This document shows, one piece after another, positions 17,944-26,370 of a stretch of 64,000 nucleotides of DNA. How positions within the stretch are numbered: the first letter of the stretch is position 1; each line of letters starts with the position of its first letter. The translations under genes were made by a program, and so were the position numbers. This DNA is from Bacteroidota bacterium. Lineage in GTDB: Bacteria > Bacteroidota > Bacteroidia > Cytophagales > Cyclobacteriaceae. The notes beneath the pieces are model-generated. The model worked only from the letters and a program-made list of their open reading frames with translations, had not been told where the DNA came from and did not search any database. The stretch is from positions 1 to 64,000 of the forward strand of contig JAEZEH010000124.1 of NCBI GenBank assembly GCA_023417785.1, in the 5' to 3' direction.

Positions 17944-18517
17944 AAGCAGTTAACACGTTCCCAACCCTGATGGGCCCAACTCCTTTCGGAGTACCAGTAA
18001 AAATCAAATCTCCGGTTTTGAGTGTGAAAAATCTTGACAGGTAAAATATGATGTAATCGAAGTTGAAAAGCATCAGACTGGTATTGCCCTGTTGTTTCGG
18101 TTCACCATCTACTTCTAAACTAAAGTTAATGTTTCCCAGTTCCTTGAAATCGCCCACGGGAATGAATTTATCCGATACAGGGGCGGATCCATTAAACCCC
18201 TTGGCGATATCCCAGGGTAGTCCCTTTTCCTTTGCTTTCTGTTGCAGGTCGCGGGCTGTAAAATCTATCCCTATACCGATTGAATCGTAGTATTTCGAAG
18301 CAAACTTTTCCTGTATGTTTTTTCCCTCCTTACTGATTCGAAGCACCAGTTCACATTCATAGTGGATATCAGTTGAAAAGTCGGGATAGTAAAAGGGCGC
18401 ATTATTCCGAAGGATTGCGGTATCCGGCTTGGTGAAGATGACCGGTTCGTCCGGCCGCTCATTGTTGAGTTCCTTAATGTGTTCGGCATAGTTTCTGCCG
18501 ATAGCAAATATCCGCAT
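17903..18517 (-). CDS. Fumarylacetoacetate hydrolase family protein (FAHD1/acylpyruvase-like)
   Basis: Small FAH-fold enzyme of 204 residues, the size of FAHD1-type acylpyruvases or oxaloacetate decarboxylase/tautomerases. Visible motifs are FAIGRNYAEHIKEL, the metal-binding HYECELVLRI (ExE), GIDFTARDLQ, LPWDIAKGFNGSAPVS and GDLIFTGTPKGVGPI. It probably acts on a small 2-keto acid in central metabolism; the exact substrate cannot be read from sequence. First gene of the minus-strand FAH-M23-bcp-yihY run. Confidence 0.92.
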   Translation of the reverse strand: MRIFAIGRNYAEHIKELNNERPDEPVIFTKPDTAILRNNAPFYYPDFSTDIHYECELVLRISKEGKNIQEKFASKYYDSIGIGIDFTARDLQQKAKEKGLPWDIAKGFNGSAPVSDKFIPVGDFKELGNINFSLEVDGEPKQQGNTSLMLFNFDYIIFYLSRFFTLKTGDLIFTGTPKGVGPIRVGNVLTAYVENEKMLEVEIK

Positions 18518-18630
18518 GGGTCAGGTTTTTTTTAAATTTAGGGGGTTCGTACACGTGGCACAAACTTTACTCAAAGTTATAAAACAAACAGCGGGTGCTT
18601 TTGTATTTTTGATTTAAAATTAAAACGGAT
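18518..18630. promoter_or_regulatory. Divergent promoter region between FAH and M48 genes
   Basis: On the minus strand TAACTTTG (18579-18572) matches the Bacteroidota -7 consensus TAnnTTTG, 55 bases before the FAH start. On the plus strand TATTTTTG (18604-18611) matches too, 20 bases before the M48 ATG. Neither has a clear TTTG at the usual -33 distance, so the calls rest on the -7 element and position. Confidence 0.45.
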
Positions 18631-19428
18631 ATGTTGAAGAAGTTCATTGTTTTATCACTTGCTGCGCTGGCGATCTACGCATGCTCTTCGGTGGCGGTCA
18701 CCGGCAGGAAACAGCTCAGTCTGGTTTCCAATTCCGAAATAATGCCTGCGGTAAATCAACAATATGAGGAAGTTATTCGCACCGGGCCGTTGTCACGGGA
18801 TCAGCAGCAAACACAAATGGTGAAGCGCGTTGGTGTGCGGATTCAAAAAGCTGTTGAAGAGTACATGGCCTCACAAAACCTGTCTTCCGAACTAAAAGAT
18901 TTTGCCTGGGAGTTCAATCTGATTGACGATCCGAAAATGGTAAACGCGTGGTGTATGCCAGGCGGCAAAGTCGCGTTCTATACCGGCATCATGCCTATCT
19001 GTAAGGATGAGAACGGCGTGGCCGTGGTAATGGGACATGAGGTCGCGCATGCAATTGCCAATCATGGAAGGGAACGGATGAGTCAGCAGCTGGTCGCTCA
19101 GTTTGGACTTGGCACGTTCAGCGCGCTGATGGGAGAAAACCCCACTGCGGGAAAGGAATTACTGTTGCAAGCTGTCGGGGCCGGTGCAGGCGTGGGGATG
19201 CTGAAATTCAGTCGCGAGCATGAATCTGAGGCGGACCGAATGGGGTTGATCTTCATGGCTATGGCGGGCTACGATCCAAACTCGGCTCCGGCCTTCTGGG
19301 AGCGTATGGCGGCCGAGAGCGGAGGCCAGTCCCCTCCGGAGTTTCTGAGCACCCACCCCTCGCATAATACACGTATCAAAGATCTGAATGGGTGGATACC
19401 GGAAGCAATGAAGCATTATAAAAAATAG
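18631..19428 (+). CDS. M48 family metalloprotease lipoprotein
   Basis: Zinc protease of the M48 class (LoiP/BepA-like size), probably in envelope quality control. The signal ends in lipobox IYAC (Cys18), giving a periplasm-facing lipoprotein. The active site GHEVAHAIANH holds HExxH at 136-140, and the third ligand region is EHESEADRMG at 196-205. Other family marks are MVNAWCMPGGKVAFYTGI and STHPSHNTRIKDL near the end. 265 residues, full length. The DUF1684 gene follows closely on the same strand. Confidence 0.94.
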   Translation: MLKKFIVLSLAALAIYACSSVAVTGRKQLSLVSNSEIMPAVNQQYEEVIRTGPLSRDQQQTQMVKRVGVRIQKAVEEYMASQNLSSELKDFAWEFNLIDDPKMVNAWCMPGGKVAFYTGIMPICKDENGVAVVMGHEVAHAIANHGRERMSQQLVAQFGLGTFSALMGENPTAGKELLLQAVGAGAGVGMLKFSREHESEADRMGLIFMAMAGYDPNSAPAFWERMAAESGGQSPPEFLSTHPSHNTRIKDLNGWIPEAMKHYKK

Positions 19429-19451
19429 GCGTGCAAGTGTATCTCAAAACA

Positions 19452-20054
19452 ATGAGGCTGCTCATCCTTTCCGGATTTGTGGCCTTTGTTTCACTTACCC
19501 GGTGCCAGGCTCAGGATGGTCTTGCCGAAATCGAAAAGCACCGTAAGAAACAGCAGTCGGAGATGAAGTCTTCATCTTCGCCACTTCTCAAAAAGGATCG
19601 CCGGAAATTCAGGGGGCTGAATTACTTCCCACCGGATCTTGCTTATCGGGTAAAAGCCCGGTTTGTGAAAACCGAGAATGCGGTGCTTTTCAAAATGAAA
19701 ACCACCACCGCACGGCTACCGGAATACATTAAATATGGCGAAGTTCATTTTTCCTTGAATGGATCGGAGCACTCGCTTGAAGTTTATCAAAGCCCCGATA
19801 TTATCAAACGACCCGGGTACGAGGACTATCTTTTTATTCCATTCACCGATGAAACGAATGGACACGAAACTTATGAAGTGGGCCGGTACCTGGAGATGCG
19901 CATACCAACTTCGGATGAAGTCATTCTTGATTTCAACCAAAGCTACAATCCATATTGCAGCTACAATCCGAGTTATTCGTGCCCCATTCCTCCTGATGTG
20001 AACCATCTGCCGGTAGAGATCAAAGCAGGTGAGAAGAAATTTAGAAAACACTAA
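19452..20054 (+). CDS. DUF1684 family secreted protein
   Basis: About 200 residues from ATG 19452, which places a signal peptide (LLILSGFVAFVSLTRCQAQ) at the N-terminus; an upstream GTG (19431) is possible. The DUF1684 core is clear: RKFRGLNYFPPD, YLFIPFTDETNGHETYEVGR and the C-terminal hallmark DFNQSYNPYCSYNPSYSCP followed by NHLPVEIKAGEK. Two Cys in the NPYCSYNPSYSCP block may form a disulphide. The family has no established function. It ends 10 bases before the convergent exonuclease gene. Confidence 0.9.
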   Translation: MRLLILSGFVAFVSLTRCQAQDGLAEIEKHRKKQQSEMKSSSSPLLKKDRRKFRGLNYFPPDLAYRVKARFVKTENAVLFKMKTTTARLPEYIKYGEVHFSLNGSEHSLEVYQSPDIIKRPGYEDYLFIPFTDETNGHETYEVGRYLEMRIPTSDEVILDFNQSYNPYCSYNPSYSCPIPPDVNHLPVEIKAGEKKFRKH

Positions 20055-20063
20055 CGGCGTGCC

Positions 20064-20867
20064 TTATTTTTTGAAGCCACGAAGTTTGATCTCAGTAAGC
20101 TTACGCTTCGTATCCATCGGAAAATCACCGTTCATCATCCATTCGTAGTACGCTGGCTCATCCCGGAAGACCTGGAGGACCGGCTTGTTCTTGTGTTTCC
20201 CAAAGTTGAAAATTTCCTGGCCTTTCTCGTTGCGGATCATTCGACCAGCGAGATCAACCATATCCATCGTCGTAATTTTCGAAAGCGATTCAATGTCATT
20301 GCGAATCTCGCCGACTTTTTTGTCGGTGGTGTCGGTAACATCAAGACCGTCGTAGCGTTCCACCTGCGACATCAGGACAGCAAGTGTTGCCTCGGCATCA
20401 GCTTCAGCTGAATGTGAATCCTCGAGCTCTTTTTGCAGATAAAAACGGTAAGCTGCCTTAAGCGTACGTTTCTCCATCAGATGGAAAATCTTTTGCGCAT
20501 CGACGATTTTTTTCCGGCTGTAATCAAAGTCGATTCCGCATCGTAAGAATTCCTCCACGAGAATGGGAATATCGAGTTTCATCACGCTAAACCCGGCGAT
20601 GTCAGCACCTTCGAGAAACCGCGCATAGTCCTTCGCCACATCCTTAAAAAACGGCTTATCCTTTACGTCCTCGTCGGTTAGCCCGTGGAACCTGGTCGAT
20701 TCGGCGGGTATAGGGATCGTTGGGTTGAGAACATTCGCTTTTCGCTGAACCTCGCCACCGGGTAAAAGTTTGATTACAGCGATCTCAAGAATCCGATCCT
20801 TTGTGATGCTCGTTCCTGTTGTTTCAATATCAAATACACAAAGGGGATTTTTTAGATTTAACGTCAT
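20064..20867 (-). CDS. DnaQ-like DEDDh 3'-5' exonuclease
   Basis: Exonuclease of the DNA polymerase III epsilon superfamily. Exo I is FDIETTGTS (Asp/Glu), Exo II the DIAGFSVMKLDIPIL region, and Exo III H-SAEADAEATL with the DEDDh His/Asp. After the nuclease fold (about 1-180) comes a C-terminal extension with FNFGKHKNKPVLQV, like the C-terminal DUF3820-type module found in some ExoX-like proteins. ATG 20867 is preferred since translation from the next upstream ATG (20933) would add 22 non-conserved residues and overlap mpl. It follows mpl by 37 bases, probably in one transcript. Repair or replication proofreading role; substrate not decided. Confidence 0.88.
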   Translation of the reverse strand: MTLNLKNPLCVFDIETTGTSITKDRILEIAVIKLLPGGEVQRKANVLNPTIPIPAESTRFHGLTDEDVKDKPFFKDVAKDYARFLEGADIAGFSVMKLDIPILVEEFLRCGIDFDYSRKKIVDAQKIFHLMEKRTLKAAYRFYLQKELEDSHSAEADAEATLAVLMSQVERYDGLDVTDTTDKKVGEIRNDIESLSKITTMDMVDLAGRMIRNEKGQEIFNFGKHKNKPVLQVFRDEPAYYEWMMNGDFPMDTKRKLTEIKLRGFKK

Positions 20868-20904
20868 CTGGTGGGGGTTAATAAACGAATAGTGGATCTG
20901 GGGT

Positions 20905-22278
20905 TCAATCGGAAAGCTTCCCGGCGAATTCATTCAGGTCGATACCGCCGAAGTTTCCACTGCTCATCATAAGCAGATTCTTGTTTTTCCACTTTTGAGT
21001 TCGAAGAAAATTTTCCAGCGATTCGCGTTCCTGAAACACCTTAAGTCCGGGTGTAGCAAACGCACTCTGCACGTCCGATTCCGTCAGCGGCTCCAGTTTC
21101 TTCGCCTTGAGTTTGTCGGCATTGAAATAGACTACAGAAATCTGCGCGGATTTCATGCTGTCTTTGTATTGGGGCAGGAATTTCTTATTCAGGCTGCTAT
21201 ACGTATGAAGCTCGAGACATGCGACGAGTTCTCTCGACGGGTAAATTTCCTTCAACGCCTTTACGGTAGCCTTAACTTTAGAAGGAGCATGTGCGAAGTC
21301 CTTGTAAATCGCGGAACTGTTGTTCTCCCGTATCTTCTGAAGTCTGCCGGCGGCCCCCTCAAATGAGGTTATTGCCTGCATGAACTGCTCTGATGTAATA
21401 CCGATTTTTTTGAGTACTTCTTTTGCGCCGCTGATGTTTTGAAGGTTGTGGCTGCCGAAGACCTTGATAGGGAAGCGCTCCTTGCTCTGAGTGAGGAAGA
21501 ATTGCCCGTTGTTATCCACCGCATGCGGGTGACTTTTGTAGGAGATCTCCTGTACATCGGGTCGCTCTTTTTTTCCAATCATCAGCGCCATTGAATCGGT
21601 TTCACAGTAAATGAGAATACCACCTTTGGGTGTCTGATCGGCGAAGATATCAAACTGTTTTACATAATCTTCTTCAGAAGGAAACACATTGGCATGATCC
21701 CACGCAATTCCGCTGATCAATCCGATATGGTGATGATATCGGAGAAACTTGGGCGTCGGATCCAGCGCTGATGAAAGATACTCGTCACCTTCAATGATGA
21801 TTAGCGGCGCGTCTGAAAGTTTCACCGTGTTTTCTATGCCTTCGACTTTCGCACCGATGACGTAATCGAACTTCCGGTTGAAGAAGTTCAGTACGTGGAC
21901 AATTATTGCAGTGATTGTGGTCTTGCCATGACTTCCCGCAATAACGACGCGCTGTTTGTTGATTGAATTTGCGTATATATAATCAGGAAACGAATAGATT
22001 TCTATTCCAAGTTCCTGAGCCTTGAGCAACTCGGGGTTGTCTTTCTTGGCGTGCATGCCAAGGATGACGATGTCTGTGCCGGGCGTTACTTTTTCCGGAT
22101 GCCATCCATCTTTTTCCGGAAGGAGGCCATGCTTGAACAGGGTAGAACGCGAGGGTTCAAAAATTTCATCGTCAGAACCGGACACTTCGTGACCAGCTTG
22201 TTTCAGTGCAACGGCCAGGTTGTGCATAACGCTTCCGCCTATCGCAATAAAATGTATCTTCTGCTTTTTCTGCTGCAT
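20905..22278 (-). CDS. mpl: UDP-N-acetylmuramate:L-alanyl-gamma-D-glutamyl-meso-diaminopimelate ligase (Mpl-like)
   Basis: Cytoplasmic Mur-ligase family enzyme that recycles peptidoglycan tripeptide by joining it to UDP-MurNAc with ATP. The N-terminal Rossmann part IHFIAIGGSVMHNLAVAL and SGSDDEIFEPSR are typical, as are the ATP loop GSHGKTT (about 115-121), the central IIEGDEYLSSALD and SGIAWDHANVFPS, and the third domain with FEGAAGRLQ and FAHAPSKVKATVKAL. SFEGAAGRLQ and AHAPSK distinguish Mpl from MurC. 457 residues is full length. Confidence 0.9.
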   Translation of the reverse strand: MQQKKQKIHFIAIGGSVMHNLAVALKQAGHEVSGSDDEIFEPSRSTLFKHGLLPEKDGWHPEKVTPGTDIVILGMHAKKDNPELLKAQELGIEIYSFPDYIYANSINKQRVVIAGSHGKTTITAIIVHVLNFFNRKFDYVIGAKVEGIENTVKLSDAPLIIIEGDEYLSSALDPTPKFLRYHHHIGLISGIAWDHANVFPSEEDYVKQFDIFADQTPKGGILIYCETDSMALMIGKKERPDVQEISYKSHPHAVDNNGQFFLTQSKERFPIKVFGSHNLQNISGAKEVLKKIGITSEQFMQAITSFEGAAGRLQKIRENNSSAIYKDFAHAPSKVKATVKALKEIYPSRELVACLELHTYSSLNKKFLPQYKDSMKSAQISVVYFNADKLKAKKLEPLTESDVQSAFATPGLKVFQERESLENFLRTQKWKNKNLLMMSSGNFGGIDLNEFAGKLSD

Positions 22279-22702
22279 TCCGCAAGTCTAAATCTGGGCC
22301 AAATTACGGGAAAAAAGTCTGAAGGGCAAAGAAATGGAATTGCTTCCCCGGGCGGGAAACGAGGCACCTGAAAATGTCTCGTGGCCTTCGGTTCCCGGCT
22401 GGTAAACAGGTCTTTGAGGCTAAATAGGGTGGAGGAAGAATGAGAACCCTGCCGAATGTGTTGAAACCTTGTGCTTTATTGTCTTACCATTCAGGAAGTT
22501 ATTGAGGCGAAGAAAAAACTGATTTTCAAAAGGGAGAATGTAACCAATTGACATAAACTAACCGTGCAAAACGATTCTTTTTTGTTCACAATTTTCTTGT
22601 GAGTAATTTGTTAATAAGTTGTGGAGAGCGATATAAATTATAAAACATAATGATTGTACGTTTGTCGCCCCTGACAACAAAATCACGTACAACAACCACT
22701 GT
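22279..22702. other. Intergenic region between divergent mpl and dnaB, no gene recognised
   Basis: 424 bases, AT-rich toward dnaB. No RNA gene, hairpin terminator or conserved coding sequence was recognised. It must hold the two divergent promoters; only the dnaB-side -7 element is convincing. Confidence 0.6.
22657..22664 (+). promoter_or_regulatory. Candidate -7 element for dnaB
   Basis: TACGTTTG matches TAnnTTTG exactly and lies 39 bases before the dnaB ATG. No TTTG is present at N18, so the -33 box is weak or absent. Confidence 0.4.
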
Positions 22703-24232
22703 ATGGAGCAAGGTAGATCAACGTCTCTGAGGTTAAGTAGCAAGTCTAAGTTCATCCCACGCGATGTTACTGAAAGTTTAGGCAAGCTACCACCTCAGGT
22801 GCTTGATCTGGAAGAAGTAGTGCTCGGAGCTCTGATGCTCGAAAAGAATGCGCTTAACGCAGTCGTTGAGTTTCTCAAGCCCGAGCACTTCTACCTTGAA
22901 ACACACAAGGAGATCTACACCGCGATCGTTGATCTTTTCAAGGCTACCGAACCGGTCGATATGCGTACAGTTGTTAATCAGCTGCGCAAGACAGGCAAGC
23001 TTGAACTAGTGGGTGGTGCCTATTATATTGCCGAGCTCACGTCGAAGGTTAGTTCCGCTGCTAATATAGAGTACCATGCCCGTGTCATTATGGAAATGGC
23101 TATCAAGCGGGAACTGATTCAGGTAGCTTCGCAAATCCAGAGTGACGCATACGAGGATACGACGGATGTGTTTGAACTTCTGGATAAAACAGAGCAATCC
23201 ATTTTCCAGATTTCAGACTCCAATCTTCGAAAGAACTATGATAACATGCGCAACTTAATGGCGCGTGCGATTCAGGAACTCCAGATACTTAAAGAGCATA
23301 AAGACGGTCTGACCGGCGTGCCGAGCGGATTCACCGAACTCGACCGCATGACATCTGGCTGGCAGAAGTCCGACCTGGTCATCATTGCTGCAAGGCCTGG
23401 TATGGGTAAAACAGCTTTCGTGGTGTCGGCATTGCGTAATGCTGCAGTTGATTTCAAAATTCCCGTCGCTATTTTTTCACTTGAGATGGCGTCCATCCAG
23501 CTTGTCAATCGTATGATATCTGCGGAAGCAGAACTTGAAAGTGAAAAGATCAAGAAAGGAAATCTCGCTGAGCACGAGTGGGCTCAACTGGTTCATAAGA
23601 CGTCACGCCTTTCTTCTGCCCCGATTTTCATCGACGATACACCCGCACTCTCGATACTCGAGTTAAGGGCCAAGTGCCGGAGGCTCAAGGCGGAACACGG
23701 TATACAAATCATTGTTATCGACTATTTGCAATTAATGCGCGGCGAACAAGGAGGAAACCGCGAACAGGAAATTGCATCAATCTCGCGCTCGTTGAAAGGT
23801 ATCGCGAAAGAACTCAATGTACCTGTGCTCGCTCTTAGTCAGTTAAGTCGTAGTGTGGAAACCCGTGGTGGCGACAAGAAGCCTCAGCTTTCTGACCTTC
23901 GTGAATCGGGATCCATCGAACAGGATGCCGATATTGTAATGTTCCTCTACAGACCGGAGTACTATAAGATCACCGTCGACGAAGACGGTATGCCGACCCA
24001 GGGAGTCGGGGAGGTGATCCTGGCAAAGCATCGCAACGGTTCGACCGGAAATGTGAAATTGAAATTCATCGGAAAATACACCAAGTTCGCCGATCTGGAT
24101 TCGCCTTCGAATTATGATAATCCTTTCTCGGGGATGATTACCCGCGAGAGCCGGCTAAACGCATTTAACGAGGATACACCGCCTCCGCCACCTCCTCCGT
24201 TCCCCGGCGGTGATGATGGTGCTCCGTTCTGA
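22703..24232 (+). CDS. dnaB: Replicative DNA helicase DnaB
   Basis: Hexameric 5'-3' helicase of the replication fork. The N-terminal domain begins LPPQVLDLEEVVLGALML (about 29-46), followed by a linker and the RecA-like C-terminal domain. Motifs are GVPSGFTELDRMTSGW, Walker A ARPGMGKTAF, SLEMASIQLVNRM, Walker B IIVIDYLQLM, LSQLSRSVE and DLRESGSIEQDADIVMFL. The C-terminus is a proline-rich tail ending in GGDDGAPF, likely flexible. No intein. 509 residues, typical. Confidence 0.98.
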   Translation: MEQGRSTSLRLSSKSKFIPRDVTESLGKLPPQVLDLEEVVLGALMLEKNALNAVVEFLKPEHFYLETHKEIYTAIVDLFKATEPVDMRTVVNQLRKTGKLELVGGAYYIAELTSKVSSAANIEYHARVIMEMAIKRELIQVASQIQSDAYEDTTDVFELLDKTEQSIFQISDSNLRKNYDNMRNLMARAIQELQILKEHKDGLTGVPSGFTELDRMTSGWQKSDLVIIAARPGMGKTAFVVSALRNAAVDFKIPVAIFSLEMASIQLVNRMISAEAELESEKIKKGNLAEHEWAQLVHKTSRLSSAPIFIDDTPALSILELRAKCRRLKAEHGIQIIVIDYLQLMRGEQGGNREQEIASISRSLKGIAKELNVPVLALSQLSRSVETRGGDKKPQLSDLRESGSIEQDADIVMFLYRPEYYKITVDEDGMPTQGVGEVILAKHRNGSTGNVKLKFIGKYTKFADLDSPSNYDNPFSGMITRESRLNAFNEDTPPPPPPPFPGGDDGAPF

Positions 24233-24305
24233 TAAACATCTGACTGTCCTTTCCGTCGATTTTTTGTAGTCCCCATTGCGGTCCGGTACTTATATTTAAG
24301 TTGCC

Positions 24306-25091
24306 ATGAAATGCCTGTGGGTCATTATTCTTTTTTGCCTTGTCCTTTGCTCGTGCAGTGGTGACGATGACGATCCCGTATCCTGTGAAGGCAACGGACT
24401 TGTCCTTAAACTGATAGAAATTACGCCGGCGTCTGAATGCGGTGTAGTCGATGGTCAAATCATCGTTTCTGCATCCGGTGGGGAAGGCCCTTATCAGTAT
24501 TCGGTTAATGACCAGATGCAATCCTCGGGCAACTTTGACCATATTTCCTCCGGCGTCTACACTGTTTCCGTCCTGGACCAGAATGGGTGTCAGGCAGACA
24601 TCGTGAATGTCACTGTTGAAGCCGGAAACCTTGCGTTCACACACGATATTGTGGACGACACCGACTGTTCAGGGGGCAATGGATCAGTTACTATAGGTGT
24701 GTTACAGGGTGACGGGCCGTTCTTTTTCAAGCTCGGCGATAATGAGTTTCAGGAGAAGTCGTCGTTTAACAACCTTCGTGCTGGTCAATACGAAGTCATG
24801 TTGCGCGCTGGTGACTGTACGAGCAGATTCAGTCTTACGGTACCCAAAGGAAACACCGGTACAAGTTGGAACGCAGAGGTCCGGCCACTCATTGAAAAAA
24901 ATTGTGCTTTGTCGGGATGCCACAATGGTGTTGCCCGACCTGACCTGCGGTTGTATTCAACGGCAAAGCATTATGCATCACAAATCAAAAGTCTTACCGC
25001 CGACAGGAGTATGCCTTTCACGGGATCACTTACTCAACAGGAAATCGATTTGCTGGCATGTTGGGTAGACGAGGGAGCGCTTGAGAATTAG
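24306..25091 (+). CDS. Lipoprotein with SprB-like repeats and C-terminal c-type-heme motif (CX4CH)
   Basis: 261 residues. The signal ends in VLCSC (lipobox, Cys17), followed by a GDDDD spacer common in surface-exposed Bacteroidota lipoproteins. Two SprB-like repeats cover about 40-105 (SASGGEGPYQYSVND, SGVYTVSVLDQNGC) and 110-180 (GDGPFFFKL, LRAGQYEVML). The C-terminal 70 residues resemble a small cytochrome-c-like domain: VRPLIEKNCALSGCHNG has CX4CH instead of CX2CH, then LRLYSTAKHYASQI, a possible distal Met in RSMPFTG, and LLACWVDEGA. Heme binding is inference; the CX4CH spacing could also be a non-heme relic. It overlaps the convergent TPR gene by 4 bases. Confidence 0.75.
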   Translation: MKCLWVIILFCLVLCSCSGDDDDPVSCEGNGLVLKLIEITPASECGVVDGQIIVSASGGEGPYQYSVNDQMQSSGNFDHISSGVYTVSVLDQNGCQADIVNVTVEAGNLAFTHDIVDDTDCSGGNGSVTIGVLQGDGPFFFKLGDNEFQEKSSFNNLRAGQYEVMLRAGDCTSRFSLTVPKGNTGTSWNAEVRPLIEKNCALSGCHNGVARPDLRLYSTAKHYASQIKSLTADRSMPFTGSLTQQEIDLLACWVDEGALEN

Positions 25092-25408
25092 TCTTCCATT
25101 TCCAATTCCATAAGGGCGCTTTTTAATTCGCGAAGTGTTTTCAACTCGCCAACCTTCTCGGCTTTTTCTATACCAAGAGTGAAAACCCGTTTCGCAGCAT
25201 TCACATTGCCTTGTTCCTGTTTCAGTTTTCCAAGGTGGTAATAGGTTGGGAGGTAGTCTTCATGTTCATGCAAAAGCAACAGCAGGAACTTAGTCGCCTT
25301 CTGTACATCAGTTTTTCGGTACTCCATAGCAACAGCATATATATTGAAAGGATCGTTGGGATCGTCTTCGAGGTGTTGAAGGAGTTGTTCGAGTCGTGAC
25401 AAAGGCAT
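25088..25408 (-). CDS. Small tetratricopeptide-repeat protein
   Basis: 106 residues with no signal peptide. Two to three TPR-type helix pairs are visible: DPNDPFNIYAVAMEYRKTD, EDYLPTYYHLGKLKQEQGN and the following helix to EKAEKV, with the alternating small and aromatic residues of TPRs. Probably a cytoplasmic adaptor; partner unknown. Convergent with and 4 bases overlapping the heme-motif lipoprotein gene. Confidence 0.75.
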   Translation of the reverse strand: MPLSRLEQLLQHLEDDPNDPFNIYAVAMEYRKTDVQKATKFLLLLLHEHEDYLPTYYHLGKLKQEQGNVNAAKRVFTLGIEKAEKVGELKTLRELKSALMELEMED

Positions 25409-25564
25409 TGGGTTTTATTTGTGGTTGAATAACAAGATTAGCAAACGCAATTAAAAAACGGAAGTAAACTATTACATGGATAAATCCCATTCAAGTGGCC
25501 GGCTTTATTCCTTAAAAATTGAAATTTTGGGCAAATTTGGCATTTCGAAAATCGTTTTTATATC

Positions 25565-25591
25565 TTGAGCCGTGTTTTAAAGGTAACTTTG
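25565..25591 (+). promoter_or_regulatory. Promoter of etfBA
   Basis: TAACTTTG (25584-25591), followed by CA, is an exact TAnnTTTG -7 box; TTG (25565-25567) sits 16 bases upstream, slightly closer than usual. Distance to the etfB ATG is 22 bases. Confidence 0.5.
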
Positions 25592-25613
25592 CAACTTATT
25601 GATTTAGAGGCCA

Positions 25614-26354
25614 ATGAAGATTTTAGTCTGTATCAGTCATGTCCCTGACACCACATCGAAAATCAATTTTAAGGAAAACAATACAAGATTCGATACGACC
25701 GGAGTTCAATTCATCATTGGCCCTTACGACGATTATGCACTTGCCCGCGCTATAGAGATAAAAGAAGCAAATGCCGGTACCCTCGTTACTGTTCTGAATG
25801 TTGGGCTTGCGGAAACAGAACCTACGATCCGCAAAGCACTTGCCATTGGTGCCGATGATGCCGTGAGAGTTAACGCCGAGCCTACCGATTCATTTTTTGT
25901 TGCTTCCCAAATCGCTGAACACGCAAAATCGGTTGGCTACGACCTAATTCTGATGGGGCGCGAATCCATTGACTATAATAGTGGAGTTGTTCATAGCATT
26001 GTTGGTGAAATGCTTGGCATGCCATCCGTTTCTCCGGTGATGAAACTTGATTTAAATGGAACCACGGCCAAGATCGCACGCGAGATTGAAGGCGGGAAAG
26101 AATATGCTGAGCTTGCGTTGCCGTTTGTGGCCGGGTGCCAGGAACCTATCGCTGAATGGAAGATCCCGAATATGCGTGGAATCATGAGCGCAAGAACGAA
26201 ACCGTTGAAGGTGGTTGAACCTGTTACCGCTGATAGTGGATTGAAGCTCCAGCGTTTTGAGTTGCCGCCACCGAAAGGTGCCGTAAAAATGATCCCTGCT
26301 GATAACGTAGGCGAACTGGTTAACCTCCTGAAGAACGAAGCTAAGGTACTTTAG
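25614..26354 (+). CDS. etfB: Electron transfer flavoprotein, beta subunit
   Basis: Forms the FAD/AMP heterodimer with EtfA that takes electrons from acyl-CoA and other dehydrogenases to the quinone pool. Family marks are MKILVCISHVPDT, the substrate/AMP-binding IGPYDDYALARAIEI, LNVGLAETEPTIRKALAIGAD, LILMGRESIDYNSG and the C-terminal MSARTKPLKVVEP. 246 residues, full length. etfA follows after 16 bases. No acyl-CoA dehydrogenase or ETF-quinone oxidoreductase lies in the window. Confidence 0.97.
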   Translation: MKILVCISHVPDTTSKINFKENNTRFDTTGVQFIIGPYDDYALARAIEIKEANAGTLVTVLNVGLAETEPTIRKALAIGADDAVRVNAEPTDSFFVASQIAEHAKSVGYDLILMGRESIDYNSGVVHSIVGEMLGMPSVSPVMKLDLNGTTAKIAREIEGGKEYAELALPFVAGCQEPIAEWKIPNMRGIMSARTKPLKVVEPVTADSGLKLQRFELPPPKGAVKMIPADNVGELVNLLKNEAKVL

Positions 26355-26370
26355 AAACCCTGTCATTAAT

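Noticed and set aside
22600..22640. Possible DnaA box near dnaB (TTGTGGAGAG-like)
   Set aside because: Only a partial match to TTATCCACA and no cluster, so no origin is supported.
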